The notes under the pieces are model-generated. The model ran no database searches and was not told the DNA's origin. It worked only from the letters and a program-made list of their open reading frames with translations. Shown piece by piece: positions 42,716 through 53,883 of a stretch of DNA of 64,000 bases; positions within the stretch are counted from its first letter, which is position 1; each line of letters opens with the position of its first letter. Position numbers and translations under genes: made by a program. Origin of the DNA: Zopfochytrium polystomum (lineage: Eukaryota > Chytridiomycota > Chytridiomycetes > Chytridiales > Chytridiaceae); NCBI GenBank assembly GCA_025765615.1, contig JAIVFJ010000082.1, positions 1-64,000 of the forward strand, read 5' to 3'.

Positions 42716-44458
42716 TCAGTTACTGGGCTGCGCCGCTGCGGCAGCTTCATTGTTAAGCCTCACGACCGCGGCCTGCTGCACACTCTTCATTTCAGATTGC
42801 AACGCCCTGACGAACTCGCGCCTCTGTGAACCGGGTGCTGCGCCATCAATCTTAAATTCAACGACAGAAGGATGGTTGGGTGTCGAAACTGAATGAGGAG
42901 ATCGCCGCTCCGACACCGTAAAGCGAACCCAATCGTCTACGAAGTTTCGGTTCCATCAGCTGACTCCTACAATCTTTTAAATAAGGCACAACTACTTACT
43001 GCCCATCTCCTCAAAGACCAGCTCTTGAAGATCAATCCAGCGAATGAAACGATATTGCTGAGGCTGATCGGTCCGCTTACTCCCGAATGCGTTCAACAAA
43101 GACGTTTTTTCCGCAACATGAACGGAGATCATAATCAAATCAGAACATAGGTAAAGATGGTGAGTGTTGCCTCGACGATCCACAGCATCAATGTCCATGA
43201 CGCAGCTTCGTTTAGCCGATATGAAGGTTGGGGGGCAATTCAAGGTGCTCTCATACGCAGCAAACAGGGCAGTCTGCATGTTTGCTGTTCTCATTTTCTC
43301 GTTGATGAAGGCGGCGAGGTCCGACATTGCGTCCCACGCATTTGCGATGTTTGTAGCATCAGGGTGGAATTCTGGAGTGCGTTTGGCTAGTTCTATAGAA
43401 CAGTGAGCCGAATGGTCCCGCAACGGGAATGGTCAATCAAACCTTTCAACAGGAGCGGGTACTTCGTCATTCTTTGCATAGGCCTCACAAGGAAATCCTT
43501 CAATTCCGTTCGTTTGGTTTCGCTCGATTTCGTTAGATCCTAGTGGATGCGATAATTTAGGCCGTTGGAACCCGCGTGAGACCTTACATGAAGGAACTTC
43601 CGAAATTCCGGATTCTTCGCCTCTTCTTCGCCCATTGTTTTGCTCGACGATTGATGGTTGTTGATATAGGTAGTATAACGTTTCTTCATCTCTTCTTTCT
43701 GTTGAAGGACGAAGTTAATCGAGCTCTAGTTGTTGTGTCGGTTATGACACTCACGAATTCTAGGAATATTAACCCAATGCTGGAATGGGTAGGGGACCAT
43801 TGGTCAACTGAAACCGTCTCCTCAAGTCTCGCCAAGAAACTTGTGTGCAAGGCATACAAATCGTCTACCAAAAAGGCTAAGTAAAGGTAGTTGTGGGTGA
43901 CCGAAATACACATACCCATTCCGGCAAATATCTGCTGGATAGCAATCTTTCCCAGAATCTCGCGCTCCACAAGCCGCTGCCGACAAACCTTGACGAAAGC
44001 GTCAGAAAAATATGCGACACCAGTCCTTTGCTTACATTTTTAATAATACCAAGCTCTTGGTAATACGTCCGCTCGGTGGTGAGTATTTCAAGAACAGCAT
44101 GACCTCTCTTTCCGTCATTGGGGTCGCTGAGGAGGTTCGTTTCTACAGTGTGAGACTGAACGGGAGTGCGTGAGATCTTGTTTGTGAGAAAAAGTTCCTA
44201 CCGAGGGCTTCGGCTTTCGATCATCAGAGGGGCCTGGCGTCCACGAAGAGAGCGGTGTTGATTGCCAGTCCCATGCTTCCTAACAACTGAACGCATCAGA
44301 CGCAATACGATAAGAGTGGCCAACACCTCCCTTACCGCCGGAAAGCTCCCAGTGATAGAGTCTATAAGGTGAGGGGCAAGCAGAACCATCGCATCCGCCG
44401 AGTACAGCGGGCTGCGAAGTAGAGGTGGATCGAGGCCACTAGGAATTGCATCCTCCAT
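42716..44458 (-). CDS. Compact RhoGEF (DH-PH protein)
   Basis: Nine exons: 44336-44458, 44202-44279, 44036-44155, 43916-43988, 43755-43864, 43588-43698, 43443-43539, 43000-43392 and 42716-42936; all phases close, 441 residues. DH domain: 'RGHAVLEILTTERTYYQELG', 'EREILGKIAIQQIFAGM', 'DDLYALHTSFLARLEE', 'DFLVRPMQRMTKYPLLLKEL' (the conserved DH helix) and 'HPDATNIANAWDAMSDLA'. PH domain: 'SCVMDIDAVDRRGNTHHLYL', 'CSDLIMISV', 'YRFIRWIDLQELVFEEMG' and 'REFVRALQSEM'. It should load GTP on a Rho/Cdc42-type GTPase. Only about 110 residues precede the DH and no other domain is seen, unlike the large fungal GEFs. An upstream exon is possible. Confidence 0.88.
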
Positions 44459-44825
44459 GGTGTCGGAAGGTGCTGAAAGAGTTTCAAGGATTTGTGAATT
44501 TGCTGGGCACCAGCACCGTGTGTGCGGCCGCCCGTTCCAGGCAACGACGCTCGAGTTCGAGCAAGGTCTTATGGAGGGCCTAGTCCACTATTTGGAGTGG
44601 CGGAGGTGTTTGGTGTCGCTCTGGGTAGTCCAATGGCGGAATTGGGCCTGCGTCGAGCGATGCAAGAGTATGTTTCAAGAAAAGAAAGAAAATGGAGAAG
44701 CTTGTGTTTGAACCAACCCCAAACCCACGCAACGCTCTTTTGCGTTCTCTCTGATGAGAGTTGACTTTTTGTATCTTCACACAAATATTTAGAGGGTATA
44801 GTACTTGTGGTCAACAAACTCAATT
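44459..44825. other. Spacer RhoGEF 5' / two-TM orphan 3'
   Basis: A 367-base region expected to hold the RhoGEF promoter and the 3' UTR of the next minus-strand gene. No coding signal is seen. Confidence 0.4.
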
Positions 44826-46811
44826 TTAGTCCGCGTTCCAACGCCGAGCTGCCAGTTGCCACAAACGCGGAAGTAGTGACCAACCCCTTCGTCTTAGGAA
44901 CCAAAGAACGCCCAATAGGATGACCGCGCCGACTGCAGCGAGTGTACCAGGCACGGAATCTCTCAGACGACGGATCCGCGGTGCTTCAGGTGCCCAGCGG
45001 CGCCAAGTTCGACGATTTCGAGGAGAGTCTGTTTGACTGGACGCTTCCGGAGAAACGACCGTCGAACTGTCTGCTCTCTCCATGCGCCTGCGTCTCTGGC
45101 GAAGCGAAGCTGATGCATTTGATGGGCGACGCCAACGCCACCAACCATCCATGTATAGTTCCACGCCTGTCTGTTGTCCTTGATTTCTCCCAGGTTGGTC
45201 GTCGTCAGGCTCAGAGCTTTCTTCGCTTTCAGATTCACGGGGACTACTTCGTCCGTCCCCAGCGCCGCTGTAGTCGGCTGTCCCGTCTTGACCGTGGTCG
45301 ATCTCCCTTAAAAGCCAGTCAGACGACGGCAGTAACCGAGTATCTTCAAGCTCGAAAGCAACTTCTCCACGACCGTCAGAGTCGATTAAAGGAGCAAGGT
45401 CTGCGTACTCATCCTCATCATCCTGAGCATCATCATCACTAAGACCTTCTTCATCATACCCGCCGCGGGTCAGGAGTCTCGGACTTAATGCCCCGTCAAC
45501 CCCGACCAACCCCAGACCGCGCAACAATATGCTTGTTTCATCCTCCTCAATTTCTTCGTCAAAGGCGTGTTGGTTCAAACGCTGCTCCGTTCGAATTGGC
45601 TCATAGATGTTACTCATGGGTGATCTCAAGTTGGTGTCTCTCCAGACGGGCGACGCCAGCTCAAAAATAGGGCCGGCTCCAGATTGACTTGGCTGGGTTG
45701 GCTCCACCCGACGCCCAATACCTGCTTCCGAGTCCCCCAGTCCGACAGCTGATTCAGGCAACCAAAATTCCGCAATTCGGTCATCGTCCACCGGTGCGGA
45801 AGTCGACAAAGCGTCATGCTGAGGAGCGAAAATACTTCTAGAATTCCATGTAGGGCTGACCTCGGTTGATGGCAATGATTGGAGGAAACGGGCAGTATGT
45901 ACGGAAGTCGAAAGATATGAGTTTTGCATTCGGGATGCAGGAGATGTTTCAGGGCGTAGAAGCCCAAATGTCGAGGGTGAGTTTGGAAATGCCATAAGAG
46001 GAGAAGCTGGAGAGGATGCACTCGAATGAAATAGAGGAGAAGCGGGGAATCTCTCTTCGCGCGAGCTTGCTGTATGTATCAGTACTTGGCCGTCGTGATT
46101 AAGCGAGGAGGGTGGTGGCTGTTCGCCAAACGAGGCTGGCCCACTTGTTGGAGAAGATACATGTTGCTGGCTTGGCATTTGCTGATCGATTCGAGCAAAA
46201 GACAGGGATCGTCTGATTGGAAGGGGCAGCTGCCATTGGCGACTGCCGATTCTACCCACCCAGGTGGGAGGCTCACCCACGTAGGATGCCGAAGATAATG
46301 TTTGCAGTTGTCTTTGAAGTCTCCGTCGGCCCCTCCGCTGTGCAGGTGGACGTCTCGGTTGGGGAACGAAGTAGCTTGCAACGATACCGTCGTTCACCAA
46401 AATCATGGTTGATGCGATAGTCGCGAGCGCAATGCAAATAAAGGAAATAACTATGAGCCACCTTGGATCGCGGTAAACGAGTGGTGGAAGGAGTGACCCC
46501 GACGATGGGTGGCTGGTGGCGCGACCAGGAGATTGCCCTTGCGGTAAGTCCTCGTCTGAAGAAGCCGAAGAGAAGCCCGTGATTGCAGCAAGACTTCCTT
46601 TCAACAAACTGAAACTGCGAATAGCGGAGCCCGCACGCAAGCCGATTCTATTCGCGGTCGAGACCAGGCGTGCATGCAGGCCGGTGCGGAGCGAGTCGGC
46701 GACTCCGAGTGACAGTACTCGGAAACGGGGAGAAGGGGCACCCCACCTCCGCTTCTCGTTGGGCGAATCGCCGACCTCGCCCTCACGCGGAATCTTCGCC
46801 ATGCGGTCCAT
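44826..46811 (-). CDS. Two-TM protein of unknown function, acidic and Ser-rich
   Basis: A single open frame of 661 residues from ATG 46811. Two hydrophobic segments: 'WLIVISFICIALATIASTMI' near residues 118-140 and 'LAAVGAVILLGVLWFL' about 30 residues from the C-terminus. Between them lies a long hydrophilic part rich in Ser, Pro and Arg that turns acidic ('DEEGLSDDDAQDDEDEYADL'). A basic N-terminus 'PNEKRRWGAPSPRFR' precedes the first segment. No domain is recognised. A single long exon with consistent composition supports a real gene. It could be an organelle or ER membrane protein with the middle on one side. Confidence 0.7.
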   Translation of the reverse strand: MDRMAKIPREGEVGDSPNEKRRWGAPSPRFRVLSLGVADSLRTGLHARLVSTANRIGLRAGSAIRSFSLLKGSLAAITGFSSASSDEDLPQGQSPGRATSHPSSGSLLPPLVYRDPRWLIVISFICIALATIASTMILVNDGIVASYFVPQPRRPPAQRRGRRRLQRQLQTLSSASYVGEPPTWVGRIGSRQWQLPLPIRRSLSFARIDQQMPSQQHVSSPTSGPASFGEQPPPSSLNHDGQVLIHTASSREERFPASPLFHSSASSPASPLMAFPNSPSTFGLLRPETSPASRMQNSYLSTSVHTARFLQSLPSTEVSPTWNSRSIFAPQHDALSTSAPVDDDRIAEFWLPESAVGLGDSEAGIGRRVEPTQPSQSGAGPIFELASPVWRDTNLRSPMSNIYEPIRTEQRLNQHAFDEEIEEDETSILLRGLGLVGVDGALSPRLLTRGGYDEEGLSDDDAQDDEDEYADLAPLIDSDGRGEVAFELEDTRLLPSSDWLLREIDHGQDGTADYSGAGDGRSSPRESESEESSEPDDDQPGRNQGQQTGVELYMDGWWRWRRPSNASASLRQRRRRMERADSSTVVSPEASSQTDSPRNRRTWRRWAPEAPRIRRLRDSVPGTLAAVGAVILLGVLWFLRRRGWSLLPRLWQLAARRWNAD

Positions 46812-47188
46812 GGGCCTGCGCTAGTGTGACCTGCTAGTTGTGTTGCTACTGCTGCTGCTGCGGCCACCGCAGCAGCCTCGCTCTTCTGGTCCCGCGATGA
46901 CGGCACGATCCACTCGAGCCAGACACCTGGTTCGACGTCGTGGTTGCCCTCTTTTCGAACTTCCTGCGACATCAGGACAAGGAGGAGTCCACCAAACTCC
47001 TCGGCGTATTCATCTTCGCTTTGAGCAATACTTCTAAAATGACTTCAACGGCAATGAGGAATGCACAGCAGAGAGGGATTTCAACAACATATGGCTACAC
47101 GGCTCGCCAACGAGAGACCTAGTATATTGACACTCTAGAAGTGGAGTTGACATTCTCTGGACGATATGGAAAGGAAAATGGCTATAAT
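46812..47188 (+). other. Spacer with orphan coding-like fragment before TE cluster
   Basis: A plus-strand open stretch (46940-47122) reads 'ALFSNFLRHQDKEESTKLLG' and 'VFIFALSN', which looks like real protein sequence but has no start or recognised family. Copia LTR sequence begins about 70 bases after its stop, so it may be the relic of a gene cut by insertions. The minus strand should hold the promoter of the 661-residue protein. Confidence 0.35.
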
Positions 47189-47285
47189 AGTTGCTAGGCA
47201 AGCATGACCAGCACAGGGTAAAAACCTCTCCTCTATTATCTGCTTGAGCAGAGGAGGAGGAAAACTTGGTTTCTGTTCCACTATA
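47189..47285 (+). repeat. Partial copia LTR
   Basis: Matches the central part of the copia LTR (AATAGTTGCTAGGCAAGC... to ...TTCCACT). It ends where a full LTR copy begins at 47286, so one LTR lies against another. Confidence 0.7.
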
Positions 47286-47693
47286 TGTAAACAGTCTACT
47301 CTGAGTGAGTGAGTGGAAGGAGTGAATGAAGTGGAGATGTGTGTTTGTGGGTGGTCCTTCTCCCCAACTTAGAGAGAAAGAAAAACTCTGTTATAAATTA
47401 TTGATACATGATGATGATATACATACTGTAATAGTTGCTAGGCAAGCGTGACTGGCACAGGGTAAAAACCTCTCCTATATTATCTGCTTGAGCAGAGGAC
47501 GAGGAAAACTGCTGACACCGGGTTTCTGTTCCACTTAATACTCAGAGTATTTGTCATCAGCGCAAGCCAGCGCCCAGGTCTGCATTGGTGGTGGCTCGCT
47601 CTCCCATGGGCATCGTGAGAACGATAACTGACAATCACTAGGTTCAGGTCTGTCTTGTGCCTCTTGCTGCTAACCAGTCAGTCCTGCCTAACA
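47286..47693 (+). repeat. Copia LTR, probable 3' LTR of the minus-strand element
   Basis: 408 bp, TGTAAACAG...CCTGCCTAACA. It lies directly downstream, in minus orientation, of copia RNase H. The sequence next to it reads GTGTGGGTGGG on the minus strand, a plausible polypurine tract. Confidence 0.75.
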
Positions 47694-50520
47694 CCCACCC
47701 ACACGATGGCCATGGGTGTTGGGTGTAGCACCTGTTATGCAAAGCGTGTGTAAGTGTCTGAGGCTTCGACTGAAAGGGTGTTCGAAAGGTCAGAGCGGGG
47801 TTGGAGGCCAAGTAGTGAGGTCAGTTGCTAGTGCTGAGATGTCGAGAGTGGTTTTGTGAGAATGTCTGCAATCTGGTCGCTGGTTGGTACGTAGCGTACA
47901 GTGATCTCTCCAGTGGCTACGCCTTGGCGGAGGAAATGAGCATATATGTTAATGTGTTTTGTGCGAGCATGGGTGAAAGGGTTGAGCACTAGTGCGATTG
48001 CAGATTGATTGTCCTCAAGGATTGGTAGTGGCCGCTGTGCGGGGAGTTGCAACTCTGATAATACATTAGGAGCCATTGTGCTTCTTGGAAGGCTTCAGAA
48101 AGTGAGTAGTATTCTGGTTCTGCGGAGGATAGCAATACTCAATGTTGTTTGCGTGAGACCCAAGAGACAGCAGTGCCCATGAGGAAAAAAACATATCCAG
48201 TGCACGATGTGCAGTCTCCAGGTTCACCCCCATAGGATGCGTCAGTGTATGCAGCTGGTTCAAGGGTGTCATTTGTGAAGAGATGTAGCGGCTTATGGCT
48301 TTGCCTGTAGAATAATCCGTAGTCCCAGGTGCCTCAGAGGTAATGAAGCAGGAGGAAGAGTGCATTGCAATGGCACTGGCGTGGCTTCAGTTGGAACTGG
48401 GAGAGTACATTTGTTGCAAATGCAAAATCTGGTCGAGTTTCTGTAGCAATATTGAATTTTCATGAGCGTGGATCGATACCAGCTTGAGTTGCTCTCGCTG
48501 AGTTTGATTGACGTTTCGTCAAGCATAAAGGTGATAGACATTAGAGTTGATGCAATGTCAAAGTCGTCCCACATTTTCTCTTCAGTGAGAATTGTCCTGG
48601 TGTATTTGTCTAGGCCCATCCAAATGCCTTTGGCATTGCGCTTGAGGTGGATGCGAATCACTTGGCTGCCAGTGGTTTCCTCAAGGGACATGCTGTACTC
48701 AGTGCAAAAAGCATCGTCAATTTTTGCAACGAGAGCTGGGGTGTTGGCCATGACATTGTGTTGACAAAGACAAAGATGATTTCAAACGTTTGCTGCTGAG
48801 GTCTACTCCAAAGAAGAGGCAGGGCTTGGCAAGAGATTGGTTAAAGCCAAGTTTCTCGAAAATGAACTTTCAAACGGTCAGGAACCAGTTGCGTCCAGTT
48901 TGATGGAGTCCATAGAGGCTCTTGAGGAGTTTGCAGAATAGTTTTTTTCCATCTGGAGTGAATTGCTGGTGGCCTTTTGGTGGATGCATGTAGATGACTT
49001 CTTTGAGGAAAGTATACAGGTAGGCTGTGTTGACATCCATGCTGTGGTACTCGAGGTCAAAAGCAAGGCCGATTGCAATGAGCAGTCGGATGGCCTGGAT
49101 CCAGACGACAAGAGAAAAGGTGTCTGTGTAGTCAATGCCTTCGCGTTGGGTGTTTCCACATGCGACAAGACTGGCTTTCCATTGCTTCAGCCAGCCAAAG
49201 GGGTCAAGCTTGTAGGCATAAACCCATTTGCAGAACATTGCGCATTCGCCAGGAGGAAGAACTGCCCATTCCCAGACCTTGTGCTCGTCCATCAGAGAGT
49301 GAAGCTCCTCAAGCTCAGATGCAGTCCACTTTTCGTTATGGTCTGATGTGTGGGCTTTCTTGTGGGAACGTGGCACTGGTGGGAGTTGTGATTGGTGGAT
49401 TGGTTCTTTAGGGAAGCGCTTTGGGAAGCGTGGTTCTGGTTTGGCTGATGCGAGGTAGAGTCGCAAGAAATGGCAAGTGATTTTTCGATTTGCAAGTGGT
49501 TTGCAAAGTCCACTTGGTGCATCTTTGATGTTGACAATGACAGATGGTGGAAGTGATGATTCAATGACAGGTTCTGGTTCAGTGTTGATGGATGCTGCTA
49601 TGTGGTCTGCCGTTGTAGCTAGGCTCTCTTCAGGTTTGTCTTCATCTTTGCTCAGGACAACAGCGAATGTGTCAGGGTTCCAACCATAGTCGTCATCGTC
49701 ATTATCGTCTTCTATATCTTGGGAAAGAGTTGGAGGTTGATCTGAGGTGTTTGTTGATGATGATGGCAGCTGTCCCCCCCCAGAAGCCTGGCGCACTTGC
49801 TGGCGAGTATGAGTGGAGGGAGCACTGTCAGGAGGAGAGTTGGATAATCGACGGTAAGAGTCAAGTGGTGGCTCGACAGGCTCGAAAAAAGGAGAGTCAT
49901 CAGTTTCAGGAAAATCCGTAAAATCATCAGAGAGAGAAGTTCAGAAATCAGAATTAAGAGATTGAACCTAAGCGTCAGTGCAGACAAGGCCAGGAAAGAT
50001 ATGCTCATGCAAGTTATAGTGGCGTGCCTGAAGTATGGTCTGTGGTTGGTGATTGATACAGGAGGCCTCAAATTGCTGAGTGTTAAGACTGAGGTTGTCT
50101 GCCTGTACAAATTGTGTTTGACGAGTGGGGAAGAGTTGCTCTTCAAAATCAATGTGATCAATTATCCTTTGAGTGGCGCCTGCTGTGCAAGCGACAGTGT
50201 TGACCCAAGTATAGCCTGTGGCGTAGTCGACAATAACTTCAAAGTAGTTGAAACCGTCAAGAGAACATGTACTGATCTTTCCAGTTTGGTTGGTACACAG
50301 CATCTGCAGTGGGGCAAAATCAAAACGAGGTTTGGCCATGAGGTGTTGCCAGTGCATCTTTGCCATATCGCAAATGAGGCAATACTCGCAGACTTGAGAG
50401 TGTCGCGTACTTGCTCTCGGTGGATGTGGCCAAAACGTCGGTGCCATAGGTCGTGTGCAGTTGCTGGTGATGTGTAGGCAATGGGCTCAACTGAAATTTT
50501 CCCAGACAGGAGAATGTATT
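47694..50520 (-). mobile_element. Degenerate Ty1/copia retrotransposon
   Basis: From high to low coordinates on the minus strand: pre-integrase zinc pieces 'CEYCLICDMAKMHWQHLM', integrase 'DGFNYFEVIVDYATGYTWV' and 'FVQADN' (50447-49968), a linker, RT 'WTASELEELHSLMDEHKVWE', 'QWKASLVACGNTQREGIDY', 'MHPPKGHQQFTPDGKK' (49796-48870), then 'TGSQVIRIHLKRNAKGIWM' (48751-48293), and RNase H 'LPILEDNQSAIALVLNPFTH' with 'ADILTKPL' (48076-47828). Order and motifs are those of Ty1/copia Pol. Several frameshifts and a lost YVDD region show it is inactive. No 5' LTR is found at its upper end. Confidence 0.88.
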
Positions 50521-52545
50521 TGGAGCCTACTAAAGCCCATCATCAAACACAAAAGAAACTCTTTCAACACAAAAAAGAGCAGTTATCACACATCTAAAAG
50601 GGAAACATAAGAAAAGTTTGACAAAGGGGGCACAATCACAAAAGAAAGTGCAAAATGCCTCTGGTCCAAGACACAGAGAAACCCCAATGGCAAAGCCAAA
50701 GGGACCGAATCACTCGGTAAGGAATGAGACTTAGGGCAACAAAGGGGGCGCCTAAGGCAGCACCAACCAATCAGTGCCAGCTCCTTCCCAAGGCAGAAGC
50801 CAAGGGGGAAGGCAAGAGAGTGGGGAGGAAAGTGGCCAGGTCCCAACCTGTTGGGGCCACCACCATCGAGCACCAGCTCCCTCTCTGCCAAAGACAAGCC
50901 CTAAGTTGGAGGGGGTTGGACACAAAGGGCAAACACAGGGAACAGTTAGTGTGCAGAGATGCCTGTTGGACCAAACCAGAACTGTTTTCCACTTAACAGA
51001 ACCAGACACATCTTGTTTCACTCCCAAGAGAGGTTCCAACTCAAAATCCAAGGAGGGGGCACACGGAGACAGTGGGACTCTTCTTGCTTCATCCTACTAG
51101 GACACAGACATCTGCCTCACCAGGCCAGAGGAATCCCCTATCTTAGAAGCAAGGAAGGTTAAAACCCACTCCCACACACAAGTGTGGCACCATGACATCA
51201 CAGGCATTAATCTGAGAGAAAGAGGGTCTGAACCCAGTGAAGACCAGGCCCACCAGAGGCCACAGGAGCCAACAACCAGGGAGATGGGGGCATACCTGAG
51301 AGACTATTTCTGCAGCAGTACCTGACCAGCCAGCTCATTCATATCACCTTGAGAGACCTGGATTTGACTAGATGTATTGACAGGAACCTAGAGGCACCAC
51401 CACAGATTTGCCCTCCATCCTTCCATCACCAAGTGGCTCCTACCCAGTCCAACCTAAGCAGCATGCAGAATGGTGAGGTGCACTGGGGATTGAACCCAGC
51501 ACACTGCCATGATGGCCAAGAGGACTTCAACCTCCTGTCACACACCAGGGGACTGCCACCAGCTCATACACACAGTCAGGAAGAAAAGGGCAGGCAAGGG
51601 ACTTCAGGTACAGTTCTCACAGTCAACAGAAGGGGGGGGCAGCAGTTTAAATTGGAGAGGGTTGGAATCACAGGGAGGAGAGGAAAAAGGAGGGAAAACA
51701 CATACAAAACAACAAAACAATAAATAAAACAGTAAAGAACAGAATGGATGGGTGATTCACCAAATGGGGCTGAGCCATCAACAAAGAGAGATAGCTCAGA
51801 GAATCATGGCCATTTCTTGGCAGACAGCCACCAGAGCAGAGTGGAGGGGGGTGGAGGAACTGGAAGAAATGATTGGTGCAGACAAGAAGACAGTCACCAC
51901 AGCCACAGACAGAAAGACACACAAAGAGAGACAGTAAACAAACAATTAAATAAAAGATAAAACAAGAAAAAGAGCCAAAACAAAGGAAAATACTAATTCA
52001 AAAAATAAGTAAAAATCATCAACAGAAAGAGGAAGAAAAGCCCTGTCTTCTCATACCACTCATATGAGGCATTACATCATGGTAGCTGGGCATCTGGACT
52101 TTGCACCTCTCCCACAGAAGCGGCTCAGTCCTTAGTCATTCCAAAAGCGAGGGGTTATTAGCTGGGCATGGTGGACTTTGCAGCCCAACAGTCAGCATGT
52201 CTCCAACTTGGCACCTTCAGCGCTCTAACCACTGAGTAAGGAAGCCCTATGCCAGCAGTTGAGCAAACACTGAGTCACTTGGTCTGCAGCCATTGTACAG
52301 AATAATAATAATAATATTAGAACAAATAATAATAGTGACAGGTGACGTAGGCGCAACAACAAGTGTCAGTCAGTGGCTTATGTGGACGACCAATAATAAT
52401 AAAATAATAATATATAAAGCAGAGTCCAAGCCGAATGCGTGTATAACGCGCTTCAAGACAGGTGGATAATCCTCACAATTATTGGTGAAAAAGTGGGTAT
52501 ACACTCTTTTATTTGAGGTCACAGGCTTGACAGCCTTTCCTCCTC
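50521..52545. other. Unassigned purine-rich segment in the TE cluster
   Basis: About 2 kb with no convincing protein. The plus strand is purine-rich to about 52000, then AT-rich with ATAATAATA runs (52300-52320, 52390-52420). A B-box-like TGGGTTCAATCCCCAG lies on the minus strand at about 51484-51499 and an A-box-like CTCAGTGGTTAGAGCG on the minus strand at about 52221-52236. They are too far apart for one tRNA. A phrase around 'AGCTGGGCAT' is repeated at about 52084 and 52160. Confidence 0.35.
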
Positions 52546-52728
52546 ACACACCCTCCTTCTGCTGGCAGAATTTGCTCTCAACAATTCTCTTCACTCAAGC
52601 ACCCAGCTATCTCCTTTCTTTGCAACCTATGCCTTCAATCCAGGAGGAGATCTTTTGGGACAAGAGATCCTATCCAATGTCCAAGCTCCTGCTGTGGCTT
52701 CATACTTGCATAAGCTCAAGATCATCAG

Positions 52729-53036
52729 TGTCAGGAACAGGGCAGGACAGGACAAGGCAGACAAGGAACTGAGGGGAGGGATGATTGTATTGGAAACAAT
52801 AATTCACTTGAGGGATGGGACAGGTCCCCCATCCCCCTTTTATACCTTTTGAGAGTGTTCCTTGTCAAGACTCAAAGAAAGTTCCAGAAAGAGCAATTAG
52901 TAATACAATGATACCAATGATACCAATGACAACAAGACAAGTCAGGAAAGAAAAGAAGGTTCCAGAAGGTTCCACAAGGTTCTATGAAGGAATGTTCTAG
53001 AAGGTTCCAGAGGTTTCCAGAGGGCGATTCATAACA
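52729..53036 (-). repeat. Solo gypsy LTR nested in pol
   Basis: 308 bp, reverse orientation (TGTCAGGAACAGG...TTCATAACA on the plus strand). It is flanked by a perfect 5-bp duplication ATCAG (52724-52728 and 53037-53041). A full element inserted here and recombined out. Confidence 0.95.
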
Positions 53037-53575
53037 ATCAGCACCTTCCTGGACTCCACCCTGAAGCGAGCCCAAGAAGATGCCTCAAGATTTGCCAACA
53101 CTCACAGAATGGACCATGACCTTGCTGTGGGTCAGCAAGTTTGGCTTCTGAGGAAGAACTTGCTGACCAAAAGACCAAGTCCCAAGCTAGCCACCTCAAG
53201 TTGGGACCTTTCAAGATCTTGGAGCAAATCAATCCAGTCACCTTCAAGCTGGATCTCCCTGCATCCAAGAAGATCCACCCAGTTTTCCATGTCAGCCTTT
53301 TGGAGAAGTTTGTGGCCAATTCCATTCCAGGCAGAGTTGTTCCTCCTCCTCCTCCAGTTGAGGTAGAAGGTGAAGAGGAATTTGAGGTTGAACAAATCTT
53401 GGATGCCAAGTGGTTTGGAAGGACACTCAAGTTCCTTGTCAAGTGGAAAGGTTACTCATATGCTGACAACACCTGGGAACCTGAGTCAAACCTCACTCAC
53501 TGCCAAGACCTTCTGCTCCAGTTCAAGACCAGGTACCCCACGAAGTTGCAGAAGAGGCCTAAAAGCGGGAGATGA

Positions 53576-53883
53576 TGTTATGAATCACCCTCTGGAAACC
53601 TCTGGAACCTTCTAGAACATTCCTTCATGGAACCTTGTGGAACCTTCTGGAACCTTCTTTGCTTTCCTGACTTGTCTTGTTGTCATTGGTATCATTGGTA
53701 TCATTGTATTACTAATTGCTCTTTCTGGAACTTTCTTTGAGACTTGACAAGGAAGACTCTCAAAAGGTATAAAAGGGGGATGGGGGACCTGTCCCATCCC
53801 TCAAGTGAATTATTGTTTCCAATACAATCATCACTCCCCTCAGTTCCTTGTCTGCCTTGTCCTGTCCTGCCCTGTTCCTGACA
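53576..53883 (+). repeat. 3' LTR of truncated gypsy copy
   Basis: 308 bp with a few differences from the intact LTRs (for example TTTGAGACTT for TTGGAGTCTT). It ends CCTGACA and joins a copia LTR fragment directly. Confidence 0.9.

Larger units (their letters stand above)
52546..53883 (+). mobile_element. 5'-truncated gypsy element (pol end and 3' LTR), split by a nested solo LTR
   Basis: 52553-52728 and 53042-53575 match the integrase/GPY/chromodomain end of the intact element with scattered changes, stopping at 53573-53575. The 3' LTR follows at 53576-53883. The two pol pieces are separated by a reverse-oriented solo LTR. The left edge, in integrase, is abrupt, so 5' sequence was lost. Confidence 0.9.

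Noticed and set aside
52150..52180. Primate Alu-like phrase (GCTGGGCATGGTGG)
   Set aside because: Only about 14 bases match with no further Alu sequence; chance similarity rather than contamination.
52150..52260. tRNA gene on the minus strand
   Set aside because: An A-box-like stretch exists but the anticodon and T arms do not fold to a cloverleaf by eye.
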